Source: Parasulfuritortus sp036391875 (GTDB lineage Bacteria > Pseudomonadota > Gammaproteobacteria > Burkholderiales > Thiobacillaceae). Taken from it: a stretch of DNA of 64,000 nt. Location of the stretch: NCBI GenBank assembly GCA_036391875.1, contig DASVZA010000022.1, positions 14,103 to 78,102 of the forward strand, given 5' to 3'. The number at the start of each line of letters is the position of its first letter. The first letter of the stretch is position 1. Both the position numbers and the translations under genes were made by a program. Below, one piece after another: positions 25,791-34,775 of this stretch. Below the pieces are notes generated by a model, which saw only the letters and a list, made by a program, of their open reading frames with translations, ran no database searches and was not told the DNA's origin.

Positions 25791-25814
25791 TACATACATT
25801 CGTCAATGTATGTA
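25791..25814. promoter_or_regulatory. AcrR-type operator overlapping the efflux promoter
   Basis: Perfect palindrome with half-site TACATACATT, spacer CGTC, and mirror half AATGTATGTA. From memory the E. coli AcrR operator at acrAB has the same half-sites and differs only in the centre. On the minus strand TTTACA and TAGGAT, 18 bases apart, could be the -35 and -10 and overlap the operator, so the repressor would block the pump promoter. It lies about 157 bases upstream of the outer-membrane gene start. Confidence 0.85.
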
Positions 25815-25943
25815 AAGTGCGAATTGCTAAAAGATGCAGGTCGCTGGGCGAAGGGATATCAATTCGCCGCATCCCCATGGCTTGTGAGCGGTCTGCCTGA
25901 AGCAGACCGGTGTCGCAGGCGAGCATGATCGATTCGACCGTAG

Positions 25944-26126
25944 GCGATCCGCTTTGTTCGCCGGCTCCGACTACGCTGGGGGGGGGGCGCCCGCCGGGTC
26001 GAGGGCGCCTTGTCCGAGGCCGAGGTCATGGAGCTGACCGGTCTGCTCGGCCGGTTGCCCGAAGACATCGCGGTCGGGTGCCCCGGAAACGGTGATGGCA
26101 TCCCCCGTGTGGGGGATTCCTTATAA
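25944..26126 (+). pseudogene. Possible gene remnant with a ten-G tract
   Basis: A frame open from 25944 to TAA 26126 has no start and reads across a ten-G run (25978-25987). Its end, ARRVEGALSEAEVMELTGLL followed by GRLPED, resembles the last helices of MarR-type regulators, but this is weak. A frame shift at the G-run is plausible. It may equally be chance in GC-rich DNA. Confidence 0.25.
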
Positions 26127-26185
26127 TATCGGTGTTGCAGTTATCTTACGTTCGATGAAACACCTACCGCTCGACGCGCATACAT

Positions 26186-26809
26186 ATGGCCAGACGCACT
26201 AAGGAAGAGGCCCAGGAAACCCGGGCATTGCTGCTGGATACGGCCGAATGCCTGTTCCGGGAAAAGGGCGTGTCGCGCACCTCGCTGGCCGAAGTCGCCC
26301 AGAAGGCCGGGCTGACCCGGGGTGCCATCTACTGGCATTTCGAGAACAAGGCCGACCTGTTCACGGCGATGTGCGACCGCGCAACGCTGCCGATGGAGGC
26401 CCTGCTCGAGAACATGGCCGATCCGGACCAGCCCGACCCGCTCGGCCTGCTGCGCCGGGCCAACGTCCAGGTACTCTCCCTGATCGAGCAGGACAGCCGC
26501 TGCCGCCGGGTGTTCGAGATCCTGACCCAGAAATGCGAGTTCGTCGACGAGATGGCATCCCACGTCCAGCGTCGCCAGGAGTGCCGGCAAGGCGTGCGCG
26601 ACGTGGTCCGGCAGGTGTTCGAGAACGCCCGCAGGCGCGGCCAGGTGCGGGCCGATCTCGACGCGGAACTGGCCGCCACCGCCCTGCTGGCATTCATCGA
26701 CGGGCTGATCCTGGACTGGGGCCTCGAGCCCGAGGCCTATTCCCTCGCCGAGAAGGCCGGACCGCTCATGGACCTCTTTTTCTCCGGTTTGGTCGGCCGC
26801 CAAGGGTAA
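26186..26809 (+). CDS. acrR: TetR-family efflux repressor (AcrR/TtgR type)
   Basis: 207 residues. The N-terminus MARRTKEEAQETRALLLDTA with HTH TSLAEVAQKAGLTRGAIYWHF (about 33-53) is very close to AcrR/TtgR; the segment EILTQKCEFVDEMA is also AcrR-like. The C-terminal ligand domain is divergent, as usual. It is divergent from the efflux operon and a matching palindromic operator lies between, so it probably represses the pump and is released by its substrates. A TATAAT at 26122-26127 is the likely -10. Confidence 0.93.
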   Translation: MARRTKEEAQETRALLLDTAECLFREKGVSRTSLAEVAQKAGLTRGAIYWHFENKADLFTAMCDRATLPMEALLENMADPDQPDPLGLLRRANVQVLSLIEQDSRCRRVFEILTQKCEFVDEMASHVQRRQECRQGVRDVVRQVFENARRRGQVRADLDAELAATALLAFIDGLILDWGLEPEAYSLAEKAGPLMDLFFSGLVGRQG

Positions 26810-26840
26810 AATACGCTTTTCTTTACTCAAGACACGCATC

Positions 26841-27569
26841 ATGGCCGGACACAGTAAATGGGCGAACATCCAGCATCGTAAGGGACGTCAGGACGAAAAG
26901 CGGGGCAAGATATTCTCCCGCTACGGCAAGGAGATCACGGTGGCCGCCAAGATGGGCGGCGGCGATCCCAACTTCAACCCGCGCCTGCGCCTGGCCATCG
27001 ACAAGGCCAAGAGCGAGAACATGCCCAACGACAACATCGACCGCGCCATCAAGAAGGGCACCGGCGAGCTGGAAGGCGTCAACTACGAGGAGATCCGCTA
27101 CGAAGGCTACGGTCCCGGCGGCGCCGCGGTGATCGTTGACTGCCTGACCGACAACCGAGTGCGCACCGTGGCCGATGTTCGCCACGCCATGTCCAAGTTC
27201 GGCGGCAACATGGGCACCGACGGTTGCGTGGCCTTCCAGTTCAAGCACTGCGGCCAGATCATCCTGGAGCCGGGCGCCGACGAGGACAAGGTCATGGACG
27301 TGGCCCTGGAGGCCGGCGCCGAGGACGTGATCGGCAACGACGACGGCTCGATCGAGGTCATCACCGCACCGACCGGCGATCTGACCACGGTCAAGGAGGC
27401 ACTCGAGGCGGCCGGCTTCAAGCCGGTGGTGGCCGAGGTCACCATGAAGGCCATGAACGAAACCGAGGTCGGCGGCGACGATGCGGTGAAGTTCCAGAAG
27501 ATGCTCGATATGCTGGACGACCTCGACGACGTGCAGGAGGTCTATACCTCCGCCATCCTGCCGGAATGA
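26841..27569 (+). CDS. yebC: YebC/PmpR-family protein (TACO1-like)
   Basis: 242 residues, standard length. Starts MAGHSKWANIQHRKGRQDEKR and contains FNPRLRLAIDKAKSENMPNDNIDRAIKKG and YEGYGPGGAAVIV, all family hallmarks. Members act as translation factors easing polyproline stalls and some have been described as DNA-binding regulators. It stands directly before ruvC as in many proteobacteria, but here a MITE-like element begins at the base after its stop codon. Confidence 0.97.
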   Translation: MAGHSKWANIQHRKGRQDEKRGKIFSRYGKEITVAAKMGGGDPNFNPRLRLAIDKAKSENMPNDNIDRAIKKGTGELEGVNYEEIRYEGYGPGGAAVIVDCLTDNRVRTVADVRHAMSKFGGNMGTDGCVAFQFKHCGQIILEPGADEDKVMDVALEAGAEDVIGNDDGSIEVITAPTGDLTTVKEALEAAGFKPVVAEVTMKAMNETEVGGDDAVKFQKMLDMLDDLDDVQEVYTSAILPE

Positions 27570-27836
27570 GAGCCTATCTCAGTGGGGGACATGCCATGCG
27601 GCGATTCAATGCGGGATGCAGCGCAAGGCGCGGCGAGGAGACAGTGGTCGTCCCACGGCGACGAGCCGCAACACGGCGGTGCACCCGCATTGCGTCGCCC
27701 CTTCGGGTTGCTGCCTGGAACGGCGCCTGCGGTGTTGCGCCGCTTGCGAATGGAACAACCATTCGCTGCGCGACGCGCCTTGCAGCCATCCGTTCCAGGC
27801 AGCAACGCATGGCATGTCCCCCGCTGAGATAGGCTC
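27570..27836. mobile_element. MITE-like element B inserted between yebC and ruvC
   Basis: 267 bases with 30-base terminal inverted repeats differing at one position (27570-27599, beginning GAGCCTATCTCAG, and 27807-27836). It contains no credible gene. It begins directly after the yebC stop and ends 7 bases before the probable ruvC start, and so replaces the whole intergenic region. Internal modules (GGGATGCAG near the left, CGCGCCTTGCA.CCATC and GCAACGC near the right) are shared with element A at 10598-10811, but the termini differ. Confidence 0.8.
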
Positions 27837-27843
27837 CAAGCGC

Positions 27844-28362
27844 TTGCGCCTGCTCGGCATCGACCCCGGCCTGCGCGTGACCGGTTACGGGGTCATCGAG
27901 AAGCACGGCAACAAGCTGGTCTACGTGAGCAGCGGGGTGATCCGCACCAAGGACGGCGAGTTGCCGGAGCGGATCGCCACCATCTTCGCCGGCATCGGCG
28001 AAGTGCTGGGCGCCTTCGCACCTGAGGCGGCCGCGGTCGAGAAGGTGTTCGTCAACGTCAATCCGCAATCCACCCTGCTGCTCGGCCAGGCGCGCGGCGC
28101 CGCCATCGCGGCCCTGACCCATGCCGGCCAGCCGGTGTTCGAATACACTGCGCTGCAGGTCAAACAGGCGGTGGTCGGCAACGGCCATGCCGACAAGCAA
28201 CAGGTGATGCACATGGTGAAACGCTTATTGAGCCTGCCCGGCGAACCCAGTTCCGATGCCGCCGACGCGCTGGCCTGCGCCATCTGCCATGCCCACGGCG
28301 GCATGGGTCTGGGCGCGCTGGCCACCGCCGGCCGGCGGGTGAGGGCCGGGAGGCTGCTGTGA
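27844..28362 (+). CDS. ruvC: Holliday junction endonuclease RuvC
   Basis: 172 residues from TTG 27844. LLGIDPGLRVTGYGVIE holds the first catalytic Asp; AAVEKVFVNVNPQS holds the Glu; DAADALACAICHAH holds the last Asp pair. The start is debatable: homologues begin M-R-I-L-G-I-D, which fits TTG 27844 (R-L-L-G-I-D), whereas ATG 27814 lies inside the MITE-like element and would add 10 residues. Resolves Holliday junctions with RuvAB. Its end overlaps the next gene by 4 bases (GTGA). Confidence 0.93.
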   Translation: MRLLGIDPGLRVTGYGVIEKHGNKLVYVSSGVIRTKDGELPERIATIFAGIGEVLGAFAPEAAAVEKVFVNVNPQSTLLLGQARGAAIAALTHAGQPVFEYTALQVKQAVVGNGHADKQQVMHMVKRLLSLPGEPSSDAADALACAICHAHGGMGLGALATAGRRVRAGRLL

Positions 28363-29318
28363 GCCGCGCACCGACCGCCGCCGTCGAACCGAGCCGGGAG
28401 CGCCTCGGCAATCCGCTGCTGCGCTATTTCCTGGCCACCCGGCCGGCCTTTCTCACCATCACCCTGGTCGGCGTGCTGCTCGGCTTTGCCACCGCCTGGC
28501 ACTCGGGGGTGCCGTTCAGCGGCCTCGATGCCGCCGTCACCCTGCTGTTGGCACTGCTGGCCCATGCCGGGGTCAACGTCCTGAACGACTACTACGACCA
28601 CCTGAACGGCACCGATGCGGTCAATTCCGACCGGCTGTTTCCGTTCACCGGCGGTTCCCGCTTCATCCAGAACGGCGTGCTGAGCCCGCGCCAGACCCTG
28701 CTCTTCGGCCTGCTGTTGTTCCTGGCCGTGATGCTGGGCGGGCAATGGCTGCTCGGCCGGGCCGGGCCGGGTCTGCTCTGGATCGGACTGGGCGGGCTGT
28801 TCATCGGCTGGGCCTATTCCGCGCCGCCCCTGCAGCTCAACAGCCGGGGCCTGGGCGAACTCTGCGTCGCGGCCGGCTTCCTGCTCATCGTGGCCGGTGC
28901 CGATTTCGTCCAGCGCCACGTCTTCGCGTCCACCGCCTGGCTGATCGGCCTGCCATATGCCCTGATGGTGACCAACATCCTGTACATCAACCAGTTCCCC
29001 GACCGCGCCGCCGACCTGGCCGTGGGCAAGCGCCATTGGGTGACCCGGTTGGCGCCGGAACGGGCGGCCCACGGCTACGGCCTGATCCTGCTGCTGGCGG
29101 CCGGCTGGCTGCTGGGCCTGGTGGCGTCCGGCACCCTGCCGGCCTGGAGCCTGATCGTCCTGCTGGCCGTCCTGCCGGCCTTCCGGGCCGCGATCGATCT
29201 GCGCCGGTTCGCCGACCAGCCCCGTCAACTGGCCAATGCCATCCGCGCCACCATCGTTGCGGCCCACCTGCTGGCGGTCCTGTTGGCCGTCAGCCTCATC
29301 CTGGATCGATTCCTATGA
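28359..29318 (+). CDS. menA: UbiA-superfamily prenyltransferase (MenA-like)
   Basis: 319 residues with about eight to nine hydrophobic helices. The two Asp-rich prenyl-diphosphate motifs are NDYYDHLNGTD and DRAADLAVGKR. Best fit is 1,4-dihydroxy-2-naphthoate prenyltransferase (menaquinone pathway), but other UbiA-type acceptors are possible. GTG start overlaps the ruvC stop by 4 bases and its own stop overlaps ruvA as ATGA, so it is fully embedded in the ruvCAB operon. No other men gene is in the window. Confidence 0.8.
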   Translation: MSRAPTAAVEPSRERLGNPLLRYFLATRPAFLTITLVGVLLGFATAWHSGVPFSGLDAAVTLLLALLAHAGVNVLNDYYDHLNGTDAVNSDRLFPFTGGSRFIQNGVLSPRQTLLFGLLLFLAVMLGGQWLLGRAGPGLLWIGLGGLFIGWAYSAPPLQLNSRGLGELCVAAGFLLIVAGADFVQRHVFASTAWLIGLPYALMVTNILYINQFPDRAADLAVGKRHWVTRLAPERAAHGYGLILLLAAGWLLGLVASGTLPAWSLIVLLAVLPAFRAAIDLRRFADQPRQLANAIRATIVAAHLLAVLLAVSLILDRFL

Positions 29319-29890
29319 TCGGACGATTGACCGGCACACTGCTGGAAAAGCAGCCCCCCCAGATCCTGATCGACGTGCACGGCGTCGGCTACGAGGTCGA
29401 CGTGCCGATGAGCACTTTCTACAACCTGCCGGCGCTGGGCGAGAAGGTCGCGCTGCACACCCATTTCAGCGTGCGCGAGGATGCCCAGCAGCTTTACGGC
29501 TTTCTCACCGGCAAGGAGCGGGAAGTGTTCCGCACCCTGATCAAGATCAGCGGGGTCGGGCCGAAGCTGGCCCTGTCGGTGCTGTCCGGCATGAGTGTCG
29601 ACGAACTGGCCCAGGCCGTCGCCATGCAGGAGACTGGCCGGTTAGTGAAGGTGCCCGGCGTCGGCAAGAAGACCGCCGAGCGGCTGTTGCTGGAACTGAA
29701 GGGCAAGCTGGCCGACGCCCTGCCGACCGTCGCCGGCAGTTCCGCCACGGTCGCCCACGACGCCCTCAATGCCCTGATGGCGCTGGGCTACAGCGACAAG
29801 GAAGCCCTGCCGGCGCTGAAGCAGTTGCCGGACGACCTGAGCCTGGAGGAAAGCATCCGCCAGGCATTGAAGTTATTGGCCAAGAAATAA
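29315..29890 (+). CDS. ruvA: Holliday junction branch migration protein RuvA
   Basis: 191 residues. Starts MIGRLTGTLLEK; two helix-hairpin-helix motifs (LIKISGVGPKLALSVLSG and LVKVPGVGKKTAERLLLEL); a flexible linker and the C-terminal RuvB-binding domain (ALMALGYSDKEA). Tetramer that binds the junction and loads RuvB. ATGA overlap with the prenyltransferase upstream; ruvB starts at the base after its stop. Confidence 0.97.
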   Translation: MIGRLTGTLLEKQPPQILIDVHGVGYEVDVPMSTFYNLPALGEKVALHTHFSVREDAQQLYGFLTGKEREVFRTLIKISGVGPKLALSVLSGMSVDELAQAVAMQETGRLVKVPGVGKKTAERLLLELKGKLADALPTVAGSSATVAHDALNALMALGYSDKEALPALKQLPDDLSLEESIRQALKLLAKK

Positions 29891-30920
<1,030 letters not shown>

Positions 30921-30928
<8 letters not shown>

Positions 30929-31325
30929 ACCGGGCTTCGTCTGGCCCGTCCGGGTCTACTGGGAAGACACCGACGCCGGCGGCGTGGTCTATTACGCCAA
31001 CTACCTGAAGTTCCTCGAACGCGCCCGTACCGAATGGCTGCGCAAGCTCGACATCCACCAGACGGAACTTGCCGAGCGCGAGGGAGTCTTGTTTGTGGTG
31101 CGGCGGGTAGAGGCGGACTACCTGCGCCCGGCCCGTTTCGACGACGCGCTGGCCGTGTTCTGCTGGCTGCGCGTGCTCGGCCGCGCCAGCCTGGAGATGG
31201 AACAGGCGGTGATGCGCGAGGACGAAATCCTGCTGACGGCACGGGTCAAGGTGGCCTGTGTCGGTGCCGAGTCGTTTCGGCCGGCTAAAATTCCCGACCA
31301 TATTCTCGAAAGATTCGTGAACTAA
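30921..31325 (+). CDS. ybgC: Acyl-CoA thioesterase YbgC (tol-pal associated)
   Basis: 134 residues, hot-dog fold. VYWEDTDAGGVVYYANYLKFLERARTEW is the YbgC/4HBT signature with catalytic Asp. It hydrolyses acyl-CoA thioesters; in E. coli it is linked to phospholipid metabolism and sits at the head of the tol-pal operon, as here. Starts 8 bases before the end of ruvB; tolQ follows immediately. Confidence 0.95.
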
Positions 31326-32003
31326 ATGGAACTGACCCAAGACCTGTCCTTCATTGCACTCATCCAGCATGCCAGCTGGGTGGTCAAGATCATCCTGCTG
31401 TTGCTGCTGGGCGCCTCGTTCGTCTCCTGGTGGATCATCTTCGTCAAGCTGTTCAGCCTCGGCCGGGAAATGCGCGAAGCGGAACAATTCGAAAAAGCGT
31501 TCTGGAGCGGCGGCTTCCAGGAGATCGTCAAGCGGGTCAGCAACGTGACCCGCGCGAGCAGCATGGAAGAGGTGTTCCGCTCCGGCTACCGCGAGTTGTC
31601 CAAACTCAAGCACCAGCCCGGCGTCGCGCCGGACAGCGTGGTCGAGAGCGTGCGGCGGGCCATGCGGGCCAGCTACCAGCGCGAGATGGACAAGCTCGAG
31701 GCGCATCTGCAGTTTCTCGCCACGGTCGGCTCCGTGTCGCCGTACATCGGCCTGTTCGGCACCGTGTGGGGCATCATGAACGCCTTCCGCGGCCTGTCCA
31801 ACGTGGCCCAGACCACCCTGGCCCAGGTCGCGCCCGGCATCGCCGAGGCCCTGGTCGCGACTGCGATCGGCCTGTTCGCCGCCATCCCGGCGGTGGTCGC
31901 CTACAACAACTTCACCCACAAGCTGGACCGTCTGGCCAACCGCTTCGACGTGTTCATGGAAGAGTTTTCCAACCTGCTGCAACGGGAAGCGTACAAATCA
32001 TGA
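31326..32003 (+). CDS. tolQ: Tol-Pal system proton channel TolQ
   Basis: 225 residues with three membrane helices: near the N-terminus (VVKIILLLLLGASFVSWWIIF) and two after the cytoplasmic loop (TVGSVSPYIGLFGTVWGIMNAF and EALVATAIGLFAAIPAVVAYN). The TVGSxxPYIGLFGTVWGIM segment is the TolQ hallmark. Works with TolR as the proton-driven motor for TolA in outer-membrane constriction. Overlaps tolR by ATGA. Confidence 0.97.
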   Translation: MELTQDLSFIALIQHASWVVKIILLLLLGASFVSWWIIFVKLFSLGREMREAEQFEKAFWSGGFQEIVKRVSNVTRASSMEEVFRSGYRELSKLKHQPGVAPDSVVESVRRAMRASYQREMDKLEAHLQFLATVGSVSPYIGLFGTVWGIMNAFRGLSNVAQTTLAQVAPGIAEALVATAIGLFAAIPAVVAYNNFTHKLDRLANRFDVFMEEFSNLLQREAYKS

Positions 32004-32419
32004 TTCACCAGCGGCCCCGGCGGGCCATGAGCCAGATCAACGTCGTGCCCTACATCGACGTCATGCTGGTATTGCTGATCATCTTCATGGTTACCGCCCC
32101 GTTCATCAACCCGTCCCAGGTCGAGTTGCCCAGCATCGGCAAGAGCAGCCAGGCGCCGGCTGCGCCGCTCGAGGTGGTGATCCGGCACGATGGCTCGCTG
32201 CTGCTGCGCGACCGCGGCAAGCCGGAAGCGGGCGAGCAGATCAGCGAGGCCGAATTGCCGGACGCCATCCGGCGCCGACGTGACGTGAAGACCGACCAGG
32301 CCGTGGTCATCTCGGCCGACAAGTCGGTGCGCTATGAAGCGGTGATGCGGGTGATGGACAGCCTGCAGCGCCTCGGCGTGCCCCGTGTCGGCCTGCTGGT
32401 GAAGCCTGCCCAGACGTGA
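32000..32419 (+). CDS. tolR: Tol-Pal system protein TolR
   Basis: 139 residues. One membrane helix with the proton-relay Asp at position 20 (NVVPYIDVMLVLLIIFMV), then a periplasmic domain ending MDSLQRLGVPRVGLLVKP. ExbD/TolR family; told apart from the exbD at 334 by the tol context. Overlaps tolQ and tolA by 4 bases each. Confidence 0.96.
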   Translation: MIHQRPRRAMSQINVVPYIDVMLVLLIIFMVTAPFINPSQVELPSIGKSSQAPAAPLEVVIRHDGSLLLRDRGKPEAGEQISEAELPDAIRRRRDVKTDQAVVISADKSVRYEAVMRVMDSLQRLGVPRVGLLVKPAQT

Positions 32420-33270
32420 CGCGGGAAACTTCGTCCGACCGTTATCTAGCCGGTGCGTTGGCCGCACTGGTGCATCTGCTGCTGTTCGTCGTGCTCGTCT
32501 TCAGCCTGTCGTGGAAGCGCCTTCCGGACGAGCCGGTCTATGCAGACTTGTGGCGTGCCTTGCCGTCGCCCCATGCCGTCGTCAGGCCGGAACCTGCGCC
32601 GGTGCCCAAGCCGGTCGAAAAGCCGATTGCCCCGCCGCCCAAACCCTTGCCGCCACCGCCCAAGCCGGTGAATGAGGTCAAGAAGCCGGACATCGCGCTC
32701 AAGGCGGCGAAAAAGCGGGCCGAGGAGCAAAAGCAGGAAGAAGAGGAAAAGCGCCAGCGCCTGGCCCAGGCGCTGCAGCAGGCCGAAAAGGAACGCGTGG
32801 CGCAAGAGGCGAAACAGCTGCAAGCTCGGCTGGCCCAGGAGCGCCAGGCGGCCGAGCAGCAGAAGCAGGCCCAGGAAAAGGCACGCAAGAATCTGGACCA
32901 GTTGCTGAACCAGCAGATGAACCAGGAACTTAACCAGGAAAGCCAGGCCATACGGCAAGATATCCAGAGCAAGGCGCGCTCGAAGGAGATGGCGGATTAC
33001 GTGAACCGTATCCGGCAGAAGATTCGCGGCTTGGTGCGGATTCCGCCCAACATCCAGGGCAACCCGGAAGTGGTTTATCGAGTCGATCTGTTGCCGGACG
33101 GCGAAGTGGTCCGGGTTACCCAGGTCAGTTCCAGCCGGCAGCCGGCCTACGACCAGGAAGTGGAGCGGGCGATCTGGAAGGCCAGCCCTTTGCCGCTGCC
33201 CCCGGACCGGGATGCGGCTGCCGCCTTCCGCAACGGCTTGGAGTTGAGGTTCAGGCCCCACGAGAATTGA
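32416..33270 (+). CDS. tolA: Tol-Pal system protein TolA
   Basis: 284 residues, GTG start overlapping tolR. N-terminal membrane helix (LAGALAALVHLLLFVVLVFSL), Pro/Lys-rich segment, a long Glu/Gln/Lys/Ala coiled-coil (about 85-180) and a C-terminal domain (about 195-284, NRIRQKIRGLVRIPPNIQGNPEVVYRVDL) of the TonB/TolA fold. It spans the periplasm and binds Pal/TolB. Shorter than E. coli TolA (421), which is common in this group. Confidence 0.93.
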   Translation: MTRETSSDRYLAGALAALVHLLLFVVLVFSLSWKRLPDEPVYADLWRALPSPHAVVRPEPAPVPKPVEKPIAPPPKPLPPPPKPVNEVKKPDIALKAAKKRAEEQKQEEEEKRQRLAQALQQAEKERVAQEAKQLQARLAQERQAAEQQKQAQEKARKNLDQLLNQQMNQELNQESQAIRQDIQSKARSKEMADYVNRIRQKIRGLVRIPPNIQGNPEVVYRVDLLPDGEVVRVTQVSSSRQPAYDQEVERAIWKASPLPLPPDRDAAAAFRNGLELRFRPHEN

Positions 33271-33396
33271 CATGCGCCCGAGATGTTGGCGAGCATGACC
33301 GCACGGAGTCGTGGCTCGCCGGGGTGATTCGGGTGCGAGACAAAGATGTAACCGGAGGCGGTTAGAGTTTCCGCCCATCTTAAAGGTGTTGATTGC

Positions 33397-34686
33397 ATGT
33401 CCAAGTTTGCAAGACTGTTCGTTGTTTTTGGTTTGACGCTGGTCGCACTGCTGCCCGGCTATGCCCGGGCCGGCCTGAGCATCGAGATCGTGGGCGGCGC
33501 CGCTAGCCGGATTCCGATCGCGATCGCGCCTTTCCTGCCGGCCGGTGCGCAAGGCGACGATCCGGCCAAGGTGGTGCGCAGCGATCTGCAGAACAGCGGC
33601 ATGTTCTCCCTGGCCGATTCGACCGGCTTGGGCGTGCCGGGCGAGGCGCAGACCGTACTCTATCCCCAATGGCGGACACGGGGTGCCGATGCCCTGGTGG
33701 TCGGTCAGGTGATCAAGATGCCGGATGGCCGCTTGAATGTCCGCTTTCGTCTCTATGACGTGATTCGGCAGACCCAGTTGGCCGGCTTCAGCTACCTGAT
33801 TCCGGCCAACAAGCTGCGGGCGACCGCGCACAGGATTTCCGATGTCATCTACGAGAAGCTGACCGGCGTGCCCGGCAACTTCGGCGGCCGCATCGCTTTC
33901 GTCCTGAAACACAAGGGACGTTATGAATTGCAGGTGGCCGACGCCGACGGCTACGACAACGTTATGGTGATGCGCTCGCCCGAGCCGGTCCTGTCGCCGG
34001 TCTGGTCGCCCGACGGGACCCGGCTGGCCTATGTCTCCTTCGAACGCAAGCGGCCGGTCGTCTTCGTCCAGAATCTGGCCACCGGCCGGCGCATCGCCGT
34101 GGCGCATTTCCCCGGCTCCAACTCGGCGCCGGCCTGGTCGCCCGACGGCAAGAAGCTGGCCGTGGTCCTGTCCAAGGACTCCTCGGCGCAGATCTATCTC
34201 ATCGGTGCGGAAGGCGGCGCGCCGACCCGCCTGACCCGAAGCGGGGCGCTGGATACCGAGCCGGCCTTCAGCCCGGACGGCAACTGGATCTATTTCACCT
34301 CGGACCGGGGCGGCACTCCCCAGATCTATCGCATGCGTTCGAGCGGCGGCAGCGCGAGCCGGATCACCTTCGACGGAAGCTACAACGTATCGCCGAATCC
34401 GTCTCCGGATGGGCGTTACCTTGCCTTCGTCCATCAGGGCAGCGATGGTTTCCACATCGCGGTCATGGAACTGGCTACCGGCCAGACCCAGATCCTGACC
34501 GACGGCCCGTCGGACGAATACCCGCATTTTGCGCCGAACAGCCGTTCGATCCTCTATTCCGCTCACGAAGGCGGCAGGGAAGTGTTGGCCGAGGTCAGCG
34601 TCGACGGCAGCGTCAAACAGCGTCTGTCGATTCCCGGCGATTTGCGCGAACCGTCTTGGGCTCCGGCGCATTTTGATTTAAATTAA
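33397..34686 (+). CDS. tolB: Tol-Pal system beta-propeller protein TolB
   Basis: 429 residues. Signal peptide (VALLPGYARA-GLSIEI), N-terminal mixed domain, then a six-bladed propeller with repeated WSPDGTRLAYVS-like units (SPVWSPDG, PAWSPDGKK, PAFSPDGNW, SPNPSPDGRY). Periplasmic partner of Pal. Ribosome site AAAGGTG precedes ATG. The 126-base gap after tolA may carry its own promoter. Confidence 0.97.
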   Translation: MSKFARLFVVFGLTLVALLPGYARAGLSIEIVGGAASRIPIAIAPFLPAGAQGDDPAKVVRSDLQNSGMFSLADSTGLGVPGEAQTVLYPQWRTRGADALVVGQVIKMPDGRLNVRFRLYDVIRQTQLAGFSYLIPANKLRATAHRISDVIYEKLTGVPGNFGGRIAFVLKHKGRYELQVADADGYDNVMVMRSPEPVLSPVWSPDGTRLAYVSFERKRPVVFVQNLATGRRIAVAHFPGSNSAPAWSPDGKKLAVVLSKDSSAQIYLIGAEGGAPTRLTRSGALDTEPAFSPDGNWIYFTSDRGGTPQIYRMRSSGGSASRITFDGSYNVSPNPSPDGRYLAFVHQGSDGFHIAVMELATGQTQILTDGPSDEYPHFAPNSRSILYSAHEGGREVLAEVSVDGSVKQRLSIPGDLREPSWAPAHFDLN

Positions 34687-34775
34687 GGCTCGCTGCGGTC
34701 TCGGTTTTGTCATCAAAGAGCAATATCGAGTAGTGATAAATAGCCTTCCCAACCCATAACCCGAATCAGGAGAGC

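Larger units (their letters stand above)
25635..26185. other. 551-base divergent region between efflux operon and acrR-like gene
   Basis: No intact gene. It contains the AcrR-type operator (25791-25814), a small stem GGTCTGC/GCAGACC around 25895, a run of ten G (25978-25987), a reading frame that looks like a gene remnant up to a TAA at 26126, a hairpin ATCCCCC/GGGGGAT (26100-26117) and a TATAAT (26122-26127) that probably serves the repressor gene. Length is large for an acrR-acrA type spacer, consistent with gene loss inside it. Confidence 0.6.

Noticed and set aside
27574..28212. Frames inside and across MITE-like element B
   Set aside because: They arise from the inverted ends and GC-rich core; element B has no transposase-like motif.
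32446..34671. 741-codon minus-strand frame opposite tolA-tolB
   Set aside because: Shadow of tolA/tolB; no start context and no recognisable motif.
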